Source of the DNA: Gammaproteobacteria bacterium | GTDB lineage: Bacteria > Pseudomonadota > Gammaproteobacteria > VBWC01 | Direction: 5' to 3' | NCBI GenBank assembly: GCA_023266115.1 | Contig: JAHFRU010000010.1 | Location: forward strand, 40,775-104,774 | DNA: 64,000 nucleotides | Part shown: one piece after another, positions 49,495 through 62,567 of the stretch | Numbering within the stretch: the stretch's first letter is position 1 | Layout of the letters: each line of letters begins with the position of its first letter | Notes under the pieces: generated by a model | Seen by the model: the letters and a program-made list of their open reading frames with translations, nothing else | Database searches by the model: none | What the model was told of the DNA's origin: nothing | Made by a program: the position numbers and the translations under genes

Positions 49495-49563
49495 TGAAAC
49501 GGACGCGGTAGCGTTACCGAGACCAGGGATCGGTGTTTTGGTGGCTTTATTAGGAAGCGGTAT

Positions 49564-51063
49564 ATGAACAAAGAAATCTTGCTGGTTGTGGACTCCGTCT
49601 CGAATGAACGAGGCATAGATAAAGGTATCATCTTCGAGGCAATCGAAGCCGCGCTGGCGACCGCCACAAAGAAGCGGAATCGCGAGGATATCGAGGTACG
49701 TGTCGCCATCAATCGCCAGAACGGCGAGTACGACACATTTCGTCGTTGGGAAGTGGTCGATGATGCCGCGGAAATCGAGTTTGCCGACCGGCAGATTTTA
49801 GTATCCGATGCAACCAGGCGGGACCCCTCCGTGACGATTGGTGGCTACATAGAGGAGCCGATGGATTCCGTAGACTTTGGCCGTATTGCGGCGCAAAGCG
49901 CCAAGCAGGTCATTGTCCAGAAGGTGCGTGAAGCAGAACGCGCCCAGATTGTCGATGCCTACAAGGATCGTGTCGGCGAGTTGGTGACGGGCGTCGTCAA
50001 GCGGATCGACCGCGGCAACGTGCTGGTGTCACTTGGGAATAACGCCGAGGGTGTGATTCTGCGCGAAGACATGATCCCGCGTGAAGCCGCTCGGGCAGGC
50101 GATCGGTTGCGTGGTTACCTGAGAGAAGTTCGTTCAGAAGTGCGCGGACCGCAGCTGTTTCTGAGTCGTATCGCGCCGGAAATGGTCATCGAACTTTTCA
50201 AGCTCGAGGTGCCCGAAGTGGGCGAAGGGTTGATAGAGATAGTTGGTGCGGCACGCGATCCAGGCTCCCGGGCCAAGATTGCCGTTAAATCCAACGACAC
50301 GCGTATCGATCCCGTTGGCGCCTGTGTGGGAATGCGCGGTTCGCGCGTACAGGCGGTTTCGAACGAGCTTGCCGGTGAGCGTATCGACATTATTCTATGG
50401 AACGAGAATCCGGCGCAGTTTGTTGTTAACGCCATGTCGCCGGCCGAGGTAACTTCCATCGTTGTCGATGAAGACAACCACAGTATGGACATTGCGGTGG
50501 CCGAGGATAACCTGTCGCAGGCCATCGGTCGCGGTGGTCAGAACGTTCGCCTGGCCAGCCAGTTGACGGGGTGGGAACTGAACGTCATGACCGAGACCGC
50601 CGCTCAGCAGAAAGGCGAGACCGAAGCGGAAAATCTGGTGGCGATGTTTGTCGATCAGCTCGACGTCGACGAGGAAGTCGCGACGATCCTCGTCCAGGAA
50701 GGTTTTTCGAGCCTTGAGGAAGTTGCCTACGTTCCGGTGCAGGAAATGCTGGAAATTGAGGAATTCGATGAGGCGATCGTTGAGGAGCTGCGACAGCGCG
50801 CGAAGGACGTGTTGCTGACACGTGCGATTGCCGTCGAGGAAAAACTGGCGGCGGCCGAACCCGCGGCGGATCTGCTTGAGCTCGAAGGCATGGATGCGCG
50901 GCTGGCTTATATCCTGGCGGGTCGCGGTATCGTGTGCCGCGAGGATCTTGCCGAGCAGGCCGTCGACGAGCTGGCGGACATCGAGGACCTCGATCCCGAC
51001 ACTGCAGCGAAGCTCATTATGAAGGCCAGAGAGCCCTGGTTTGTTCAAGAGAACCAGGCCTAG
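49564..51063 (+). CDS. nusA: Transcription termination/antitermination factor NusA
   Basis: RNA-polymerase-associated factor of 499 residues. Domain order: N-terminal polymerase-binding domain ([17 protein letters not shown]), S1 domain ([18 protein letters not shown]), two KH domains ([14 protein letters not shown], and [12 protein letters not shown]), and two C-terminal acidic repeats after residue 350. Length and order match gammaproteobacterial NusA. Confidence 0.97.
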   Translation: MNKEILLVVDSVSNERGIDKGIIFEAIEAALATATKKRNREDIEVRVAINRQNGEYDTFRRWEVVDDAAEIEFADRQILVSDATRRDPSVTIGGYIEEPMDSVDFGRIAAQSAKQVIVQKVREAERAQIVDAYKDRVGELVTGVVKRIDRGNVLVSLGNNAEGVILREDMIPREAARAGDRLRGYLREVRSEVRGPQLFLSRIAPEMVIELFKLEVPEVGEGLIEIVGAARDPGSRAKIAVKSNDTRIDPVGACVGMRGSRVQAVSNELAGERIDIILWNENPAQFVVNAMSPAEVTSIVVDEDNHSMDIAVAEDNLSQAIGRGGQNVRLASQLTGWELNVMTETAAQQKGETEAENLVAMFVDQLDVDEEVATILVQEGFSSLEEVAYVPVQEMLEIEEFDEAIVEELRQRAKDVLLTRAIAVEEKLAAAEPAADLLELEGMDARLAYILAGRGIVCREDLAEQAVDELADIEDLDPDTAAKLIMKAREPWFVQENQA

Positions 51064-51092
51064 CCAGACCTAGAAGGAATGCAGCGTTAAAT

Positions 51093-53615
51093 ATGGCCGA
51101 TGTCACAGTAAAGCAGTTTGCCGAAGTGGTGGGTATACCGGTTGATCGTCTCCTGGCGCAACTTGATGAAGCCGGTATCGATATCAAGAAGCCCGATGAG
51201 CCGATCAGCGAGAAGGAAAAAACGCAGCTGCTGGGCCATCTACGCGGCCTCCATGGCACGGAGAGCGGTCTACTCACTGGCGGCGATCCGAAGAAAGTGA
51301 CGTTGAAGCGCCGGACGATCAGCGCGTTGCGACCGGCGACGGTCAAAACCGGCAGGGGCGTTGCGGCGAAAACGAAGTCGGTCAACGTCGAGGTCCGTAA
51401 AAGACGCACGTATGTAAAGCGTAGCGTCGTTCTCGCGGAAGAGGCCGAAAAAGCCGCTCAGGACGCACCGCCGGCGGCACACGAGCCGATAGCGCCGCCG
51501 GTAGCGGAAGCCGCCGGAACATCGGTAATGCCGCCCGTACCGGCGCCGGAACAGACGGCTGTTGCCGAGGAAGCCCGCCCGGAAGCATCACGCGCCGAAA
51601 TAGTTCCCGAACCGCCCCTGGTAGTGGCACCGGCCGCTGCACCCGCGGTTGCAGCGCGGACCGAACCGGAAAAATCGACGAAAAAGAAACGTGAGGCGCG
51701 CGGCGGGGATCGTAACGAACGAAACACCAAGTACGGGCGTGAGGAGCTTCATGTGGCGGCCGACAAGGCTGGTCGAAGAAAGAAGAAGCGCTCCCCGCGA
51801 TCGATCTCCGTCACGCCGACCGCAGAAACCCGGCACGGGTTTGAACGACCGACTGCCCCGGTGGTGCGGGAAGTATCCATTCCGGAAACCATTACCATCG
51901 CGGACCTTGCGGCACGCATGTCCATAAAGGCGGCGGAAGTCATCAAATTCATGATGAGCATGGGCAGTATGGTCACTATCAATCAGGTAGTCGACCAGGA
52001 TACGGCGATGGCTCTCGTCGAGGAGATGGGGCATATTCCCAAGCGCATGCAGGAAAATCTGCTGGAGGAATCCCTGGTACAGCAGGAGCAGGTTGACCGC
52101 AAGGTGTTGCCCCGCGCGCCGGTGGTCACCATCATGGGACATGTCGATCACGGCAAGACATCGCTGCTCGATTTCATCCGCCGCAGTCGCGTAGCGGCAG
52201 GCGAAGCGGGAGGGATCACGCAACATATTGGCGCCTATCAGGTGGATACCCGCAAGGGCAGCGTCACGTTTCTCGATACCCCGGGTCACGCGGCGTTTAC
52301 CGCAATGCGTGCGCGTGGCGCCAAGTTGACGGACATCGTGGTACTGGTGGTTGCCGCCGACGACGGGGTGATGCCTCAAACCGTGGAGGCGGTGCAGCAT
52401 GCCAAGGCGGCGGGAGTCCCGTTACTGGTCGCGATCAACAAGATAGACAAGCATCAGGCGGACCCGGAACGCATAAAGCAGGAACTTTCCCAACACGGTG
52501 TAATTCCCGACTCCTGGGGCGGTGACACGATGTTTGTCAACGTGTCGGCGCATACCGGTCAGGGCGTCGACGAATTGCTGGAAGCGATTGCGCTGCAGGC
52601 CGAGGTAATGGAACTCACCGCGCCTGTGGAAGGCCGTGCCAGCGGCGTTGTCGTCGAATCAAGCCTGGACAAGGGACGGGGTCCGGTCGCGACGCTGCTG
52701 GTGCAGTCCGGCACCTTGGAGGTCGGTGACATGCTGCTGGCTGGCCAGGAATTCGGTCGCGTCCGGGCGATGTTTAACGAGGCCGGTGAAGCCATCAAAT
52801 CGGCCGGCCCATCAGCGCCGGTCGCCATTCTGGGTCTTTCCGGCGTGCCGAACGCAGGCGACGATGTGATCGGGGTTGAAGATGAACGTAAGGCTCGTGA
52901 GATCGCGTTGTTCCGCCAGGGTAAGTACCGCGACGTCAAATTAGCCCGTCAGCAGGCGACAAAACTAGAGGACGTGTTCTCGCAGCTCGAGAAAGACAAG
53001 GTCAACACCCTCAATCTGGTTGTCAAGGCGGACGTGCAAGGATCGATCGAGGCACTACGGGAATCGTTGACCGGCTTGTCGACCGACGAGGTGGTCGTGA
53101 AAGTAATCTCGAGCGGCGTCGGCGGTATCAACGAATCGGATATTAATCTGGGCATCGCCTCCAATGCTGCGCTCATCGGCTTTAACGTACGCGCCGATAG
53201 TGCCGCCAAGCGCCTGGCTGAAGATGCCAAGGTCAAGATTCATTACTACGGCGTTATTTATGATGTTGTTGATGAGGTAAAAAAAGCCGTTTCGGGAATG
53301 CTGGCGCCGGAAATCAGGGAGCAGATCGTTGGCCTGGCGGAAGTACGTGATGTATTTAAATCGCCGAAATTCGGGGCGATTGCCGGTTGCATGGTCATCG
53401 ACGGTTTCGTCAAGCGAAACCTGCCGATTCGCGTATTACGCGACAATATCGTGATTTACGAGGGCGAACTCGAATCTTTGCGGCGCTTCAAGGACGACGT
53501 TGGCGAGGTCAAAAACGGCATGGAGTGCGGTATTGGTGTGAAGCACTATAACGATGTCCGTGCCGGTGACCAGATCGAGGTGTACGAAAAAGTTATGGTA
53601 GCCAGAACGCTTTAG
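51093..53615 (+). CDS. infB: Translation initiation factor IF-2
   Basis: GTPase that places initiator tRNA on the ribosome; 840 residues from ATG 51093. An N-terminal IF2 domain ([19 protein letters not shown]) is followed by a long Ala/Pro/Glu-rich linker (residues about 120-220). The GTPase domain starts near residue 349 with [17 protein letters not shown] and NKIDK. Domains II to IV fill the C-terminus. The open frame upstream of 51093 overlaps nusA and has no family N-terminus. Confidence 0.97.
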   Translation: MADVTVKQFAEVVGIPVDRLLAQLDEAGIDIKKPDEPISEKEKTQLLGHLRGLHGTESGLLTGGDPKKVTLKRRTISALRPATVKTGRGVAAKTKSVNVEVRKRRTYVKRSVVLAEEAEKAAQDAPPAAHEPIAPPVAEAAGTSVMPPVPAPEQTAVAEEARPEASRAEIVPEPPLVVAPAAAPAVAARTEPEKSTKKKREARGGDRNERNTKYGREELHVAADKAGRRKKKRSPRSISVTPTAETRHGFERPTAPVVREVSIPETITIADLAARMSIKAAEVIKFMMSMGSMVTINQVVDQDTAMALVEEMGHIPKRMQENLLEESLVQQEQVDRKVLPRAPVVTIMGHVDHGKTSLLDFIRRSRVAAGEAGGITQHIGAYQVDTRKGSVTFLDTPGHAAFTAMRARGAKLTDIVVLVVAADDGVMPQTVEAVQHAKAAGVPLLVAINKIDKHQADPERIKQELSQHGVIPDSWGGDTMFVNVSAHTGQGVDELLEAIALQAEVMELTAPVEGRASGVVVESSLDKGRGPVATLLVQSGTLEVGDMLLAGQEFGRVRAMFNEAGEAIKSAGPSAPVAILGLSGVPNAGDDVIGVEDERKAREIALFRQGKYRDVKLARQQATKLEDVFSQLEKDKVNTLNLVVKADVQGSIEALRESLTGLSTDEVVVKVISSGVGGINESDINLGIASNAALIGFNVRADSAAKRLAEDAKVKIHYYGVIYDVVDEVKKAVSGMLAPEIREQIVGLAEVRDVFKSPKFGAIAGCMVIDGFVKRNLPIRVLRDNIVIYEGELESLRRFKDDVGEVKNGMECGIGVKHYNDVRAGDQIEVYEKVMVARTL

Positions 53616-53638
53616 GCATACGAGGGTGGTTCACGACG

Positions 53639-54043
53639 ATGCCGAGAGAATTCAACCGCACCGAACGGGTGGCGGAACAGCTTAAACGCGATCTCGCGGT
53701 ACTGATCCGGGACGAGGTTAAAGATCCGCGGGTTGGTATGGTAACGGTCGCGGCCGTCGAGATATCCCGCGACTTTTCGCATGCCAAGGTCTATATCAGC
53801 GTGCTTGGCGATACTGGAATCCCGGAGGAATCCATCGCGATATTAAACCGGGCCGGTGGCTATTTGCGCGGCCGGCTGGGTAAGCTGCTGGCGATGCGGA
53901 CGATCCCGGCATTGCACTTCCTCTACGACGTGTCGCAGACACGTGGCGCGGACCTCAGCGCGCTGATCGACTCCGCGGTGCGTCAGGACCGTGAGCAGCA
54001 CGAATCGGTTGCCGTCGCTGACAAATCCCAGGAATCGGAATGA
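53639..54043 (+). CDS. rbfA: Ribosome-binding factor A
   Basis: Small 30S-maturation and cold-shock factor, 134 residues. The KH-like fold is visible (RVAEQLKRDLAVLIRDEVKDPR, then DFSHAKVYISVLG). It overlaps truB by four bases, as usual in this operon. Confidence 0.96.
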   Translation: MPREFNRTERVAEQLKRDLAVLIRDEVKDPRVGMVTVAAVEISRDFSHAKVYISVLGDTGIPEESIAILNRAGGYLRGRLGKLLAMRTIPALHFLYDVSQTRGADLSALIDSAVRQDREQHESVAVADKSQESE

Positions 54044-54960
54044 TCAGGGCGCGGCACTGCGCGCAACGCGCCGTTCACGGTATTGTGCTGCTCGACAAAC
54101 CCGCGGGGATAACGTCGAACGGCGCGTTGCAACATGTCAAACGGCTTTATCAGGCACGCAAGGCCGGGCATACCGGCAGCCTCGATCCACTGGCGAGTGG
54201 TTTGTTGCCGATCTGCCTCGGTGAGGCAACCAAAATATCCGGATTTCTACTCGGTGCTGACAAATATTACCGCGTCAGCATCGTGCTTGGCGTCACGACC
54301 AACACGGCAGACGCGGATGGCGATATCGTCGAAACCAGAACTGTTCCGGCGCTGGTCGAGGACGAGCTCCGCGCGCTATTGAACCGGTTTGTCGGTCGTA
54401 TCCAGCAAGTGCCGCCGATGTATTCCGCCATCAAGCGGCAGGGCCAGCCGCTCTACAGGCTGGCCCTGCAAGGGTTGCAGGTAGAACGGGCGCCACGCGA
54501 GGTCGACATCCTTAGTTTGGTGCTGAGACATGTGGCAACCCCGCTGATAGAGCTGGACGTGCATTGTTCGAAAGGGACCTATATTCGTACCCTCGCCGAG
54601 GATATCGGGGCGATGCTCGGATGCGGCGCTCATGTCAAAACACTCCGAAGACTTAAGGTCGGCCCGTTTGCGGAGGCCGGTTTGATAACGCTTCAAGAAC
54701 TCATGGATCTGGGTGCGGAAGGCGGCGCTGACGCGCTGGACAGCCGGCTGCTACCGATGGAAACGGCGGTAAACCATTGGCCAGACGTGCGCCTACCGGA
54801 CGATGTCGCCTTTATCCTGAAACGCGGTCAGCCGGTACTGGTGCCTCATGCACCGACTCAGGGGTGGGTGCGTCTGTTTGGTCTGAATTCGGACTTCCTT
54901 GGGGTCGGTCATATTCTCGATGACGGTCGGGTTGCCCCGAAACGGCTGGTCAACTACTGA
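54040..54960 (+). CDS. truB: tRNA pseudouridine-55 synthase
   Basis: Makes pseudouridine 55 in the T-loop of tRNAs; 306 residues. The catalytic Asp lies in HTGSLDPLASGLLP. The substrate-binding segment PPMYSAIKRQGQPLYRLA and the CSKGTYIRTLAEDIG motif are complete. The C-terminal PUA-like domain follows. Confidence 0.97.
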   Translation: MIRARHCAQRAVHGIVLLDKPAGITSNGALQHVKRLYQARKAGHTGSLDPLASGLLPICLGEATKISGFLLGADKYYRVSIVLGVTTNTADADGDIVETRTVPALVEDELRALLNRFVGRIQQVPPMYSAIKRQGQPLYRLALQGLQVERAPREVDILSLVLRHVATPLIELDVHCSKGTYIRTLAEDIGAMLGCGAHVKTLRRLKVGPFAEAGLITLQELMDLGAEGGADALDSRLLPMETAVNHWPDVRLPDDVAFILKRGQPVLVPHAPTQGWVRLFGLNSDFLGVGHILDDGRVAPKRLVNY

Positions 54961-54975
54961 CAGGTGGAGTTTTTC

Positions 54976-55005
54976 TTGTCAGAACAGTGGACAAACAGGT
55001 AAAAT
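54976..55005 (+). promoter_or_regulatory. Candidate internal promoter before rpsO
   Basis: TTGTCA (54976-54981) and TAAAAT (55000-55005) with 18 bases between. E. coli has a promoter at the same place between truB and rpsO. Pattern-based call. Confidence 0.45.
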
Positions 55006-55049
55006 CGCGGCCTTGTCAACGGTACAGTTTATAAAGATTGAAGAGAGTT

Positions 55050-55319
55050 ATGCCACTACAAATTGAACAGAAGTCAAAAGTCATCAACGACTACCAGCGC
55101 GCACCTAACGATACCGGCTCACCGGAAGTCCAGGTTGCACTATTGACGGCCCAGATCGAGCAGCTGACGGATCATTTCAAGGCTCATACCAAGGATCATC
55201 ACTCCCGTCAGGGGCTGTTGAAAATGGTTAACAGTCGCAGGAAATTACTCGACTATCTGAAACAGTACGATCTCGAACGTTACAGAACGCTGATTTCCCG
55301 CTTAGGGTTACGTAAATAG
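55050..55319 (+). CDS. rpsO: 30S ribosomal protein S15
   Basis: Primary 16S rRNA-binding protein of the central domain; 89 residues. The [14 protein letters not shown] and [20 protein letters not shown] stretches are diagnostic. I chose ATG 55050 (MPLQIEQ) preceded by AAGAGAG; TTG 55038 in the same frame is less likely. In relatives S15 represses its own translation. Confidence 0.97.
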   Translation: MPLQIEQKSKVINDYQRAPNDTGSPEVQVALLTAQIEQLTDHFKAHTKDHHSRQGLLKMVNSRRKLLDYLKQYDLERYRTLISRLGLRK

Positions 55320-55325
55320 CGCGGG

Positions 55326-55383
55326 CAGGTGTCGATGATCGCAACCGGGTTTTCGTTCGCGATCAGGATTACCGCGACACCTG
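55326..55383 (+). promoter_or_regulatory. pnp leader hairpin (likely RNase III target)
   Basis: An outer stem CAGGTGTCG (55326-55334) with CGACACCTG (55375-55383) encloses an inner stem GATCGC (55337-55342) with GCGATC (55359-55364). A long leader hairpin at this place is cut by RNase III in E. coli and used for autoregulation by PNPase. Pairing is directly visible; cleavage is inferred. Confidence 0.65.
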
Positions 55384-55467
55384 TTTCTACAAGAACGAAA
55401 AAATTGGGGCCCCGTTCCCGGAGTGAAGAGCCTGCGGGACGTAACTGCTATTACAAGGGAACTTAAC

Positions 55468-57555
55468 GTGAATCCATTCAAGAAAGTTATTCAATACGGG
55501 AATCAGCTGCTGACGCTGGAGACCGGCGAGATCGCCAGGCAGGCAGACGCAGCGGTCATGGCATCACTTGGCGATACCATGGTGCTGGTCAGCGCCGTGG
55601 GCAAGAAGGACGCGGTACCGGGTCAGGATTTCTTCCCGCTGACCGTCAATTACCAGGAGCGCACCTACTCGGCTGGCAAGATTCCCGGGGGCTTCTTCAA
55701 GCGCGAAGGGCGCCCCTCCGAGAAGGAAACATTGACCTCGCGCCTGATTGACCGTCCCCTGCGGCCCCTGTTCCCGAAGGGGTTTACCAATGAAGTCCAG
55801 ATTATTGCCACGGTGGTTTCAATCGATCCGGAAATCGATCCGGATATCCCGGCGATCATCGGCGCATCCGCGGCGCTGGCTATTTCCGGACTTCCGTTCA
55901 GTGGGCCGATCGGCGCGGCGCGGGTCGGTTATCGTGACGGACAGTATCTGTTAAACCCGACTGCCAGCGAACTGGCGGGTTCTGCGCTCGATCTCGTCGT
56001 CGCAGGGACCGAGGGCGCGGTGTTAATGGTCGAATCGGAGGCAAAGGAACTTGCCGAAAACGTGATGCTCGGCGCCGTGTTGTTCGGCCACGACCAGATG
56101 CAGCAGGTCATCAAGGCGATCAGGGAAATGGTTGCGGCGGTTGGCAGGACGCCATGGAAATTGCAGGCACCGGAGTCCGACGCTGCGCTGAAACATGCTG
56201 TTGCGGCTGCCGTTGGTGAGTCATTGAACGAGGCCTACCGGATTGCCGAAAAGCAAACGCGCGTCGAGAAACTGGCGGAAATTCGCACGAATGTTACTGC
56301 GAGTTTGACGGCCGGCGATCAAACCGCGTGGAACAAGGAAGCAGTGCGTAACGCCATCGCCTCCATGGAAAAGAAGCTTGTGCGCGGCCGTATTCTGTCG
56401 GGCGAAAAACGTATCGACGGTCGGGATACGCGTGCCGTACGGCCGATTACGGTCAAAACTGGAACGTTGCCGCGCACCCACGGGTCCGCGCTGTTTACCC
56501 GCGGCGAGACGCAGGCGCTGGTTGTCACGACGCTGGGCACTGGCCGTGACGCGCAGATCATCGACGCGATTGAGGGCGAGTACAAGCAACCATTTATGTT
56601 CCACTATAACTTCCCTCCTTACAGCGTTGGCGAGACCGGGTTCGTCGGCAGCCCGAAGCGCCGCGAGATCGGTCACGGCCGGTTGGCGAAACGCGGCATT
56701 CTGGCGGTGATGCCGGACATGGAGAATTACCCGTACGTGGTCCGCGTCGTGTCCGAGATCACCGAATCCAACGGCTCCAGTTCGATGGCCTCGGTGTGCG
56801 GCGCGAGCCTGTCGTTGATGGACGCTGGCGTGCCAATCAAGGCACCGGTGGCAGGGATCGCGATGGGCCTGATCAAGGAACAGGACCGCTTTACCGTCTT
56901 GAGCGATATTCTCGGTGACGAGGACCATCTCGGCGATATGGACTTCAAGGTAGCTGGCACAGCGAATGGGATCACCGCGCTGCAAATGGACATCAAGATT
57001 GACGGCATCACGCGCGAAATCATGGAAAAGGCGCTGGCGCAGGCGAAAGAAGGGCGGCTGCATATCCTCGGCGAAATGAACAAGGTCATCTCCGAACCGC
57101 GTAGCGAGCTGTCCAATTACGCGCCGCGTATTCTGACGATAAAGATTCATCCCGACAAGATCCGCGATGTGATCGGCAAGGGAGGCGCGACGATCCGTGC
57201 GCTGACCGAAGAAACCGGTACGACTATCGATATCACCGATGACGGCACCGTCAAGATAGCATCGGTGGACAATGCCGCTGCGCAGGCTGCACTGGAGCGC
57301 ATTGAGCAGATCACGGCCGATGTCGAGGTCGGCAGGATATATGAAGGCAAGGTCGCAAAGCTGATGGATTTTGGCGCATTCGTTAATATTCTTCCCGGCA
57401 AGGACGGTCTGGTACATATCTCCCAGATATCGAACGAGCGGGTAGAGAACGTCAGCGACAAGCTTCAGGAAGGTGATCGCGTCAAGGTCAAGGTGCTCGA
57501 GATCGACAAGCAAGGGCGGATACGCCTTAGCATGAAGGCTGTCGAGGCACATTAG
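55468..57555 (+). CDS. pnp: Polyribonucleotide nucleotidyltransferase (PNPase)
   Basis: 3'-5' phosphorolytic RNA-decay enzyme; 695 residues from GTG 55468 (AAGGGA upstream). It has two RNase PH domains (first: [27 protein letters not shown]; second: [36 protein letters not shown]). A KH domain ([15 protein letters not shown]) and an S1 domain ([15 protein letters not shown]) follow. Last gene of the rimP operon. Confidence 0.98.
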   Translation: MNPFKKVIQYGNQLLTLETGEIARQADAAVMASLGDTMVLVSAVGKKDAVPGQDFFPLTVNYQERTYSAGKIPGGFFKREGRPSEKETLTSRLIDRPLRPLFPKGFTNEVQIIATVVSIDPEIDPDIPAIIGASAALAISGLPFSGPIGAARVGYRDGQYLLNPTASELAGSALDLVVAGTEGAVLMVESEAKELAENVMLGAVLFGHDQMQQVIKAIREMVAAVGRTPWKLQAPESDAALKHAVAAAVGESLNEAYRIAEKQTRVEKLAEIRTNVTASLTAGDQTAWNKEAVRNAIASMEKKLVRGRILSGEKRIDGRDTRAVRPITVKTGTLPRTHGSALFTRGETQALVVTTLGTGRDAQIIDAIEGEYKQPFMFHYNFPPYSVGETGFVGSPKRREIGHGRLAKRGILAVMPDMENYPYVVRVVSEITESNGSSSMASVCGASLSLMDAGVPIKAPVAGIAMGLIKEQDRFTVLSDILGDEDHLGDMDFKVAGTANGITALQMDIKIDGITREIMEKALAQAKEGRLHILGEMNKVISEPRSELSNYAPRILTIKIHPDKIRDVIGKGGATIRALTEETGTTIDITDDGTVKIASVDNAAAQAALERIEQITADVEVGRIYEGKVAKLMDFGAFVNILPGKDGLVHISQISNERVENVSDKLQEGDRVKVKVLEIDKQGRIRLSMKAVEAH

Positions 57556-57572
57556 CGATTCCTTCCATATGG

Positions 57573-57600
57573 AAAAAAGGGGCCTTGTGGCCCCTTTTTT
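57573..57600 (+). terminator. Strong intrinsic terminator after pnp
   Basis: GGGGCC-TTGT-GGCCCC flanked by A-run and a run of six T, 18 bases past the stop. It ends the rimP-pnp operon. Confidence 0.92.
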
Positions 57601-57725
57601 ATTGCCGCGAAAATAACGATTCCGGCACGCGTGTCGATATAGTGATGGCCTGCGGTTAACCCGGGTAGTCAACAGTAAAATTAACTATTAAGACATTAGG
57701 TTACAAAGGATATCAAAGCCCAGTT

Positions 57726-59129
57726 ATGGCTACCGGCGGTAAAAATGACGTTCCTCGCTGCGCCCGGATGGGCAAGGTTGAGGCCCTGTTGGTCGGAGCC
57801 GGTCGCGGCGGCGTCGCGATTTTACACGTATTCCGCCATTACGACTGGCTGTGGTTGAAAGCGGTTATCGACATCGACAAGAACGCGGTCGGCATGAAGC
57901 TTGCCGAGAGTATGGAGATCCCGACGTACTCGAATGCTGCGGAGGTTGTCCCCGATTTCGACGGTGACCTGATTATCGACGTTACCGGCGATCCGGCATT
58001 GGCGCCGGCGCTACTGGCCATGCGCAGCAATAAATCGATCGACATCATTTCAGGAAAAGCAGCGAAACTTCTCTACGACCTGGTACGTGACCAGATACAT
58101 CATCAGGATCGTATTCAGCAGAAGGTAATGCAACTTGAATTGTTCCGGGCGATGCTGGATATCTCCAAGCAGCTTGAATCGACCAGCGAGCAAAGCACGT
58201 TGCTCGATCACGGTGTACAAAGTTCTGCCCAGTTGATCGTCGCGCACAAGGCGCTCGCAGTTGATTGCGCGGCGCTAGACGCCAATATTGTCGGCGGCAT
58301 AGGTTTTGATAAGTTGCCAAAACATATTGATCGCGAAGTTCTCGATCGCATGATCGATAGAGTAAAAAAGCGCGCCGGACTTACCTGTGTCGAGATTCCC
58401 GAAAAACTGGAGCTATCCGGTATCGAAGGTGGCTTCGAACTCGCGGTGCCGATCTATATCGACGGTGTACTCTGTTATCTGATGCTATTCCAGATTCCGC
58501 TGCCCGTCACTCAGGCGACACGCGAGATGCTGGAAACGCTGGTGTCTCATCTCGAGCTGGCATTGGTAGCGCACAGGCGCTTCAAAAGTCTCGAAGAGAT
58601 GGCGTATCGCGATCCGTTGACCGGGCTCTATAACCGTCGTTACTTCGACGAACGGCTGGAAGAGGAACTCGAACGTTCCCGCAGGCTGGGATCAAACGAA
58701 TTGGCGTTGATGTTTATGGACCTCGACCATTTCAAGGAGCTGAACGATACGCTCGGCCATGCCGTTGGCGACAAAGCGCTAAAGATCATCGCTACCGCCA
58801 TTCACGACCGGTTTCGGCCGTATGACATACTCGCGCGATACGGTGGCGACGAGTTTGTTGCAATACTGCCGGGTGTCAACGACAAAACCTTGCAGGTAAT
58901 ATGTAACCGTGTGCTAGCGGCGTTTGATCAGCAGGAAAACGAGACTCTCGCGAAATTGATGGATGGCGAAAAACTCGGCTTGTCGATTGGCGCGTGTCTG
59001 GTCCGCAGTGGCTCGAAACTCGGTGCCGCCGACGTGCTGAAGCAGGCGGACGAGGCCCTGTACCGCGCCAAACAAGCAGGCCGTGGAACAGTCGAGATCG
59101 TCTCAATAGGACTAAAAAAGCCGCAATAA
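57726..59129 (+). CDS. Diguanylate cyclase with N-terminal Rossmann-type and GAF-like domains
   Basis: A 467-residue soluble protein. Residues about 17-115 begin with a nucleotide-binding loop (LLVGAGRGGVAIL, glycines at 24-29), then KAVIDIDKNAVGMKLAE and IIDVTGDPALAPAL, the pattern of an NAD(P)-binding Rossmann domain. A helical linker (HHQDRIQQKVMQLELFRAMLDISKQLE) leads to a GAF-like region (about 150-285). The GGDEF domain starts RDPLTGLYNRRYFDE and has the active GGDEF at 373-377, with an inhibitory RxxD site (RPYD, 364-367) five residues before it. The product would be c-di-GMP. Coupling to dinucleotide binding is inference. Confidence 0.88.
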   Translation: MATGGKNDVPRCARMGKVEALLVGAGRGGVAILHVFRHYDWLWLKAVIDIDKNAVGMKLAESMEIPTYSNAAEVVPDFDGDLIIDVTGDPALAPALLAMRSNKSIDIISGKAAKLLYDLVRDQIHHQDRIQQKVMQLELFRAMLDISKQLESTSEQSTLLDHGVQSSAQLIVAHKALAVDCAALDANIVGGIGFDKLPKHIDREVLDRMIDRVKKRAGLTCVEIPEKLELSGIEGGFELAVPIYIDGVLCYLMLFQIPLPVTQATREMLETLVSHLELALVAHRRFKSLEEMAYRDPLTGLYNRRYFDERLEEELERSRRLGSNELALMFMDLDHFKELNDTLGHAVGDKALKIIATAIHDRFRPYDILARYGGDEFVAILPGVNDKTLQVICNRVLAAFDQQENETLAKLMDGEKLGLSIGACLVRSGSKLGAADVLKQADEALYRAKQAGRGTVEIVSIGLKKPQ

Positions 59130-59186
59130 TCCAAGGTAAATATCCAAGGTAAGTCGTTGGCAACAACGCGGCGCCAGGGTTGTTCT

Positions 59187-59528
59187 TCATGAACGAAAGA
59201 CAAAATACACCGCGCCCAATAGACATAATCCCGCCCATAGATAATCAAGCTTGATCGGCTGATGCATGTAATAGATCGCGAATGGTACGAAAACCAGTAA
59301 CGTGATTACTTCCTGCAGGATCTTGAGTTGAGACAGCGACAGTTCCGTGTACCCGATTCGATTTGCCGGAACCTGAAACATATATTCAAACAACGCGACG
59401 CCCCAACTGACGAAAGCGGCGATATACCACGCCCGGTCATTCAGGTTCTTAAGGTGTGCGTACCAGGCGAACGTCATGAAGATATTCGACAGGATCAGCA
59501 GCAGAGTGGTCTGAACAATGACCGGCAT
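59187..59528 (-). CDS. DUF486 / small DMT-family membrane protein
   Basis: A 113-residue integral membrane protein with about four hydrophobic helices. The segment IFMTFAWYAHLKNL near the N-terminus and SWGVALFEYMFQVPANRIGY in the middle match DUF486. Function is unknown; the family is distantly related to small drug/metabolite transporters. It is convergent with the cyclase gene and 20 bases upstream of nothing else on its strand than acs behind it. Confidence 0.88.
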   Translation of the reverse strand: MPVIVQTTLLLILSNIFMTFAWYAHLKNLNDRAWYIAAFVSWGVALFEYMFQVPANRIGYTELSLSQLKILQEVITLLVFVPFAIYYMHQPIKLDYLWAGLCLLGAVYFVFRS

Positions 59529-59548
59529 GCGAGGTATCCGTTATCGTT

Positions 59549-61516
<1,968 letters not shown>

Positions 61517-61709
61517 ATTCCCTCCGATGCTATCCGTGTAATTCAAGGGTACATGAAAACGCCATGTTAACAAATGCGGGACTCAGGTAGCGGATACTGC
61601 GCCCGCAACAAGCGCCGGGCTTGAGGAATCCCGGCGAGCGTAACATGAAGGAATTCCAGTCGACGACTGGCCGGACAAGGAAGGGACGACTGAAGTTCGG
61701 CCCCTGGGG

Positions 61710-62351
61710 TCAGCCGCTCAAATGCTTTTCGCGTATCTCATCGAGTGTTTTACAGTCGATGCACTGCATTGCAGTGGGTCTGGCTTCCAGCCGGCGAATA
61801 CCGATTTCAACCCCGCACACTTCGCAATAGCCGTAATCTCCGGCGCCCAGATTCGTCAATGACTCGTCAATCTTTTTGATCAACTTCCGCTCACGATCCC
61901 GGGTACGGAGCTCCAGCGTAAAGTCCGATTCCTGTGTTGCACGGTCGTTAGGGTCGGGGTAATTCGCAGCATCATCCTGCAAATGGTGCATGGTACGGTC
62001 CACTTCACGCATCAATTCCATTTTCCAGTCCGTCAGTATCCTGCGGAAATGCTGGCGCTGTACCTTGTTCATATACTCTTCACCCTTTTTAATCTTGTAG
62101 GGGGTGAAGCCGGTAAACTCGTGCGTGGCACCGCTGAGGACCGCTGTGGGTTTCGTCGAAGCGACGGTAGCCGATTTTATTGCCGCCGAGCGAGGCTTCG
62201 TGGCCGGAGTCTTGACGGGTTCCTTCTTCGCAGCCGTTATCCTGGCCCGTGTCTTCGCTGGCGCGGCAGCGGACTTGGTCTTCGTCTTTACCGCGGGAAC
62301 CACTTTCTTCGCCCTCGGAGCCGACACCGCTTTTTTCTTTGCGTTTGACAT
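61710..62351 (-). CDS. dksA: DksA-like RNA polymerase-binding factor with basic N-terminal tail
   Basis: Transcription factor that works with ppGpp on stable-RNA promoters. Residues about 78-213 match DksA: GEEYMNKVQRQHFRRIL, the coiled-coil tip NYPDPNDRA with the key Asp residues, and the zinc-finger pairs CEVCG and CIDCK. The first 75 residues form an extra Lys/Ala/Pro-rich tail that resembles histone H1-like proteins (several KKK, AKK and KTK runs). Normal DksA is about 150 residues; this is 213. The tail may add DNA or RNA binding. Confidence 0.92.
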   Translation of the reverse strand: MSNAKKKAVSAPRAKKVVPAVKTKTKSAAAPAKTRARITAAKKEPVKTPATKPRSAAIKSATVASTKPTAVLSGATHEFTGFTPYKIKKGEEYMNKVQRQHFRRILTDWKMELMREVDRTMHHLQDDAANYPDPNDRATQESDFTLELRTRDRERKLIKKIDESLTNLGAGDYGYCEVCGVEIGIRRLEARPTAMQCIDCKTLDEIREKHLSG

Positions 62352-62567
62352 GTTGTTGTTCTCTGATTCCCTGCCGTCCCGGCCTGTTGCTAACCGGCGG
62401 ATAAAAGAAAAGGGCGCATTATGCCAGAAAGGAAATACCCACGCAATTCAACTAAAATGCGTCGGTCAACATAGAGTTAACGGAAGTGTCGCATCGACAT
62501 CACGCGGGCTTCCCGCCGCAAGAGGCACTATATCTAACCAATTATTCCAAGGGAGCGACATCAGCTC

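Noticed and set aside
56221..57672. 483-codon open frame on the minus strand opposite pnp
   Set aside because: It lies fully antisense to a clear PNPase, has no recognisable family, and its composition is that expected of a complementary frame in GC-rich DNA. The same holds for long antisense frames at 1429-2136, 2882-3772 and 42354-43190.
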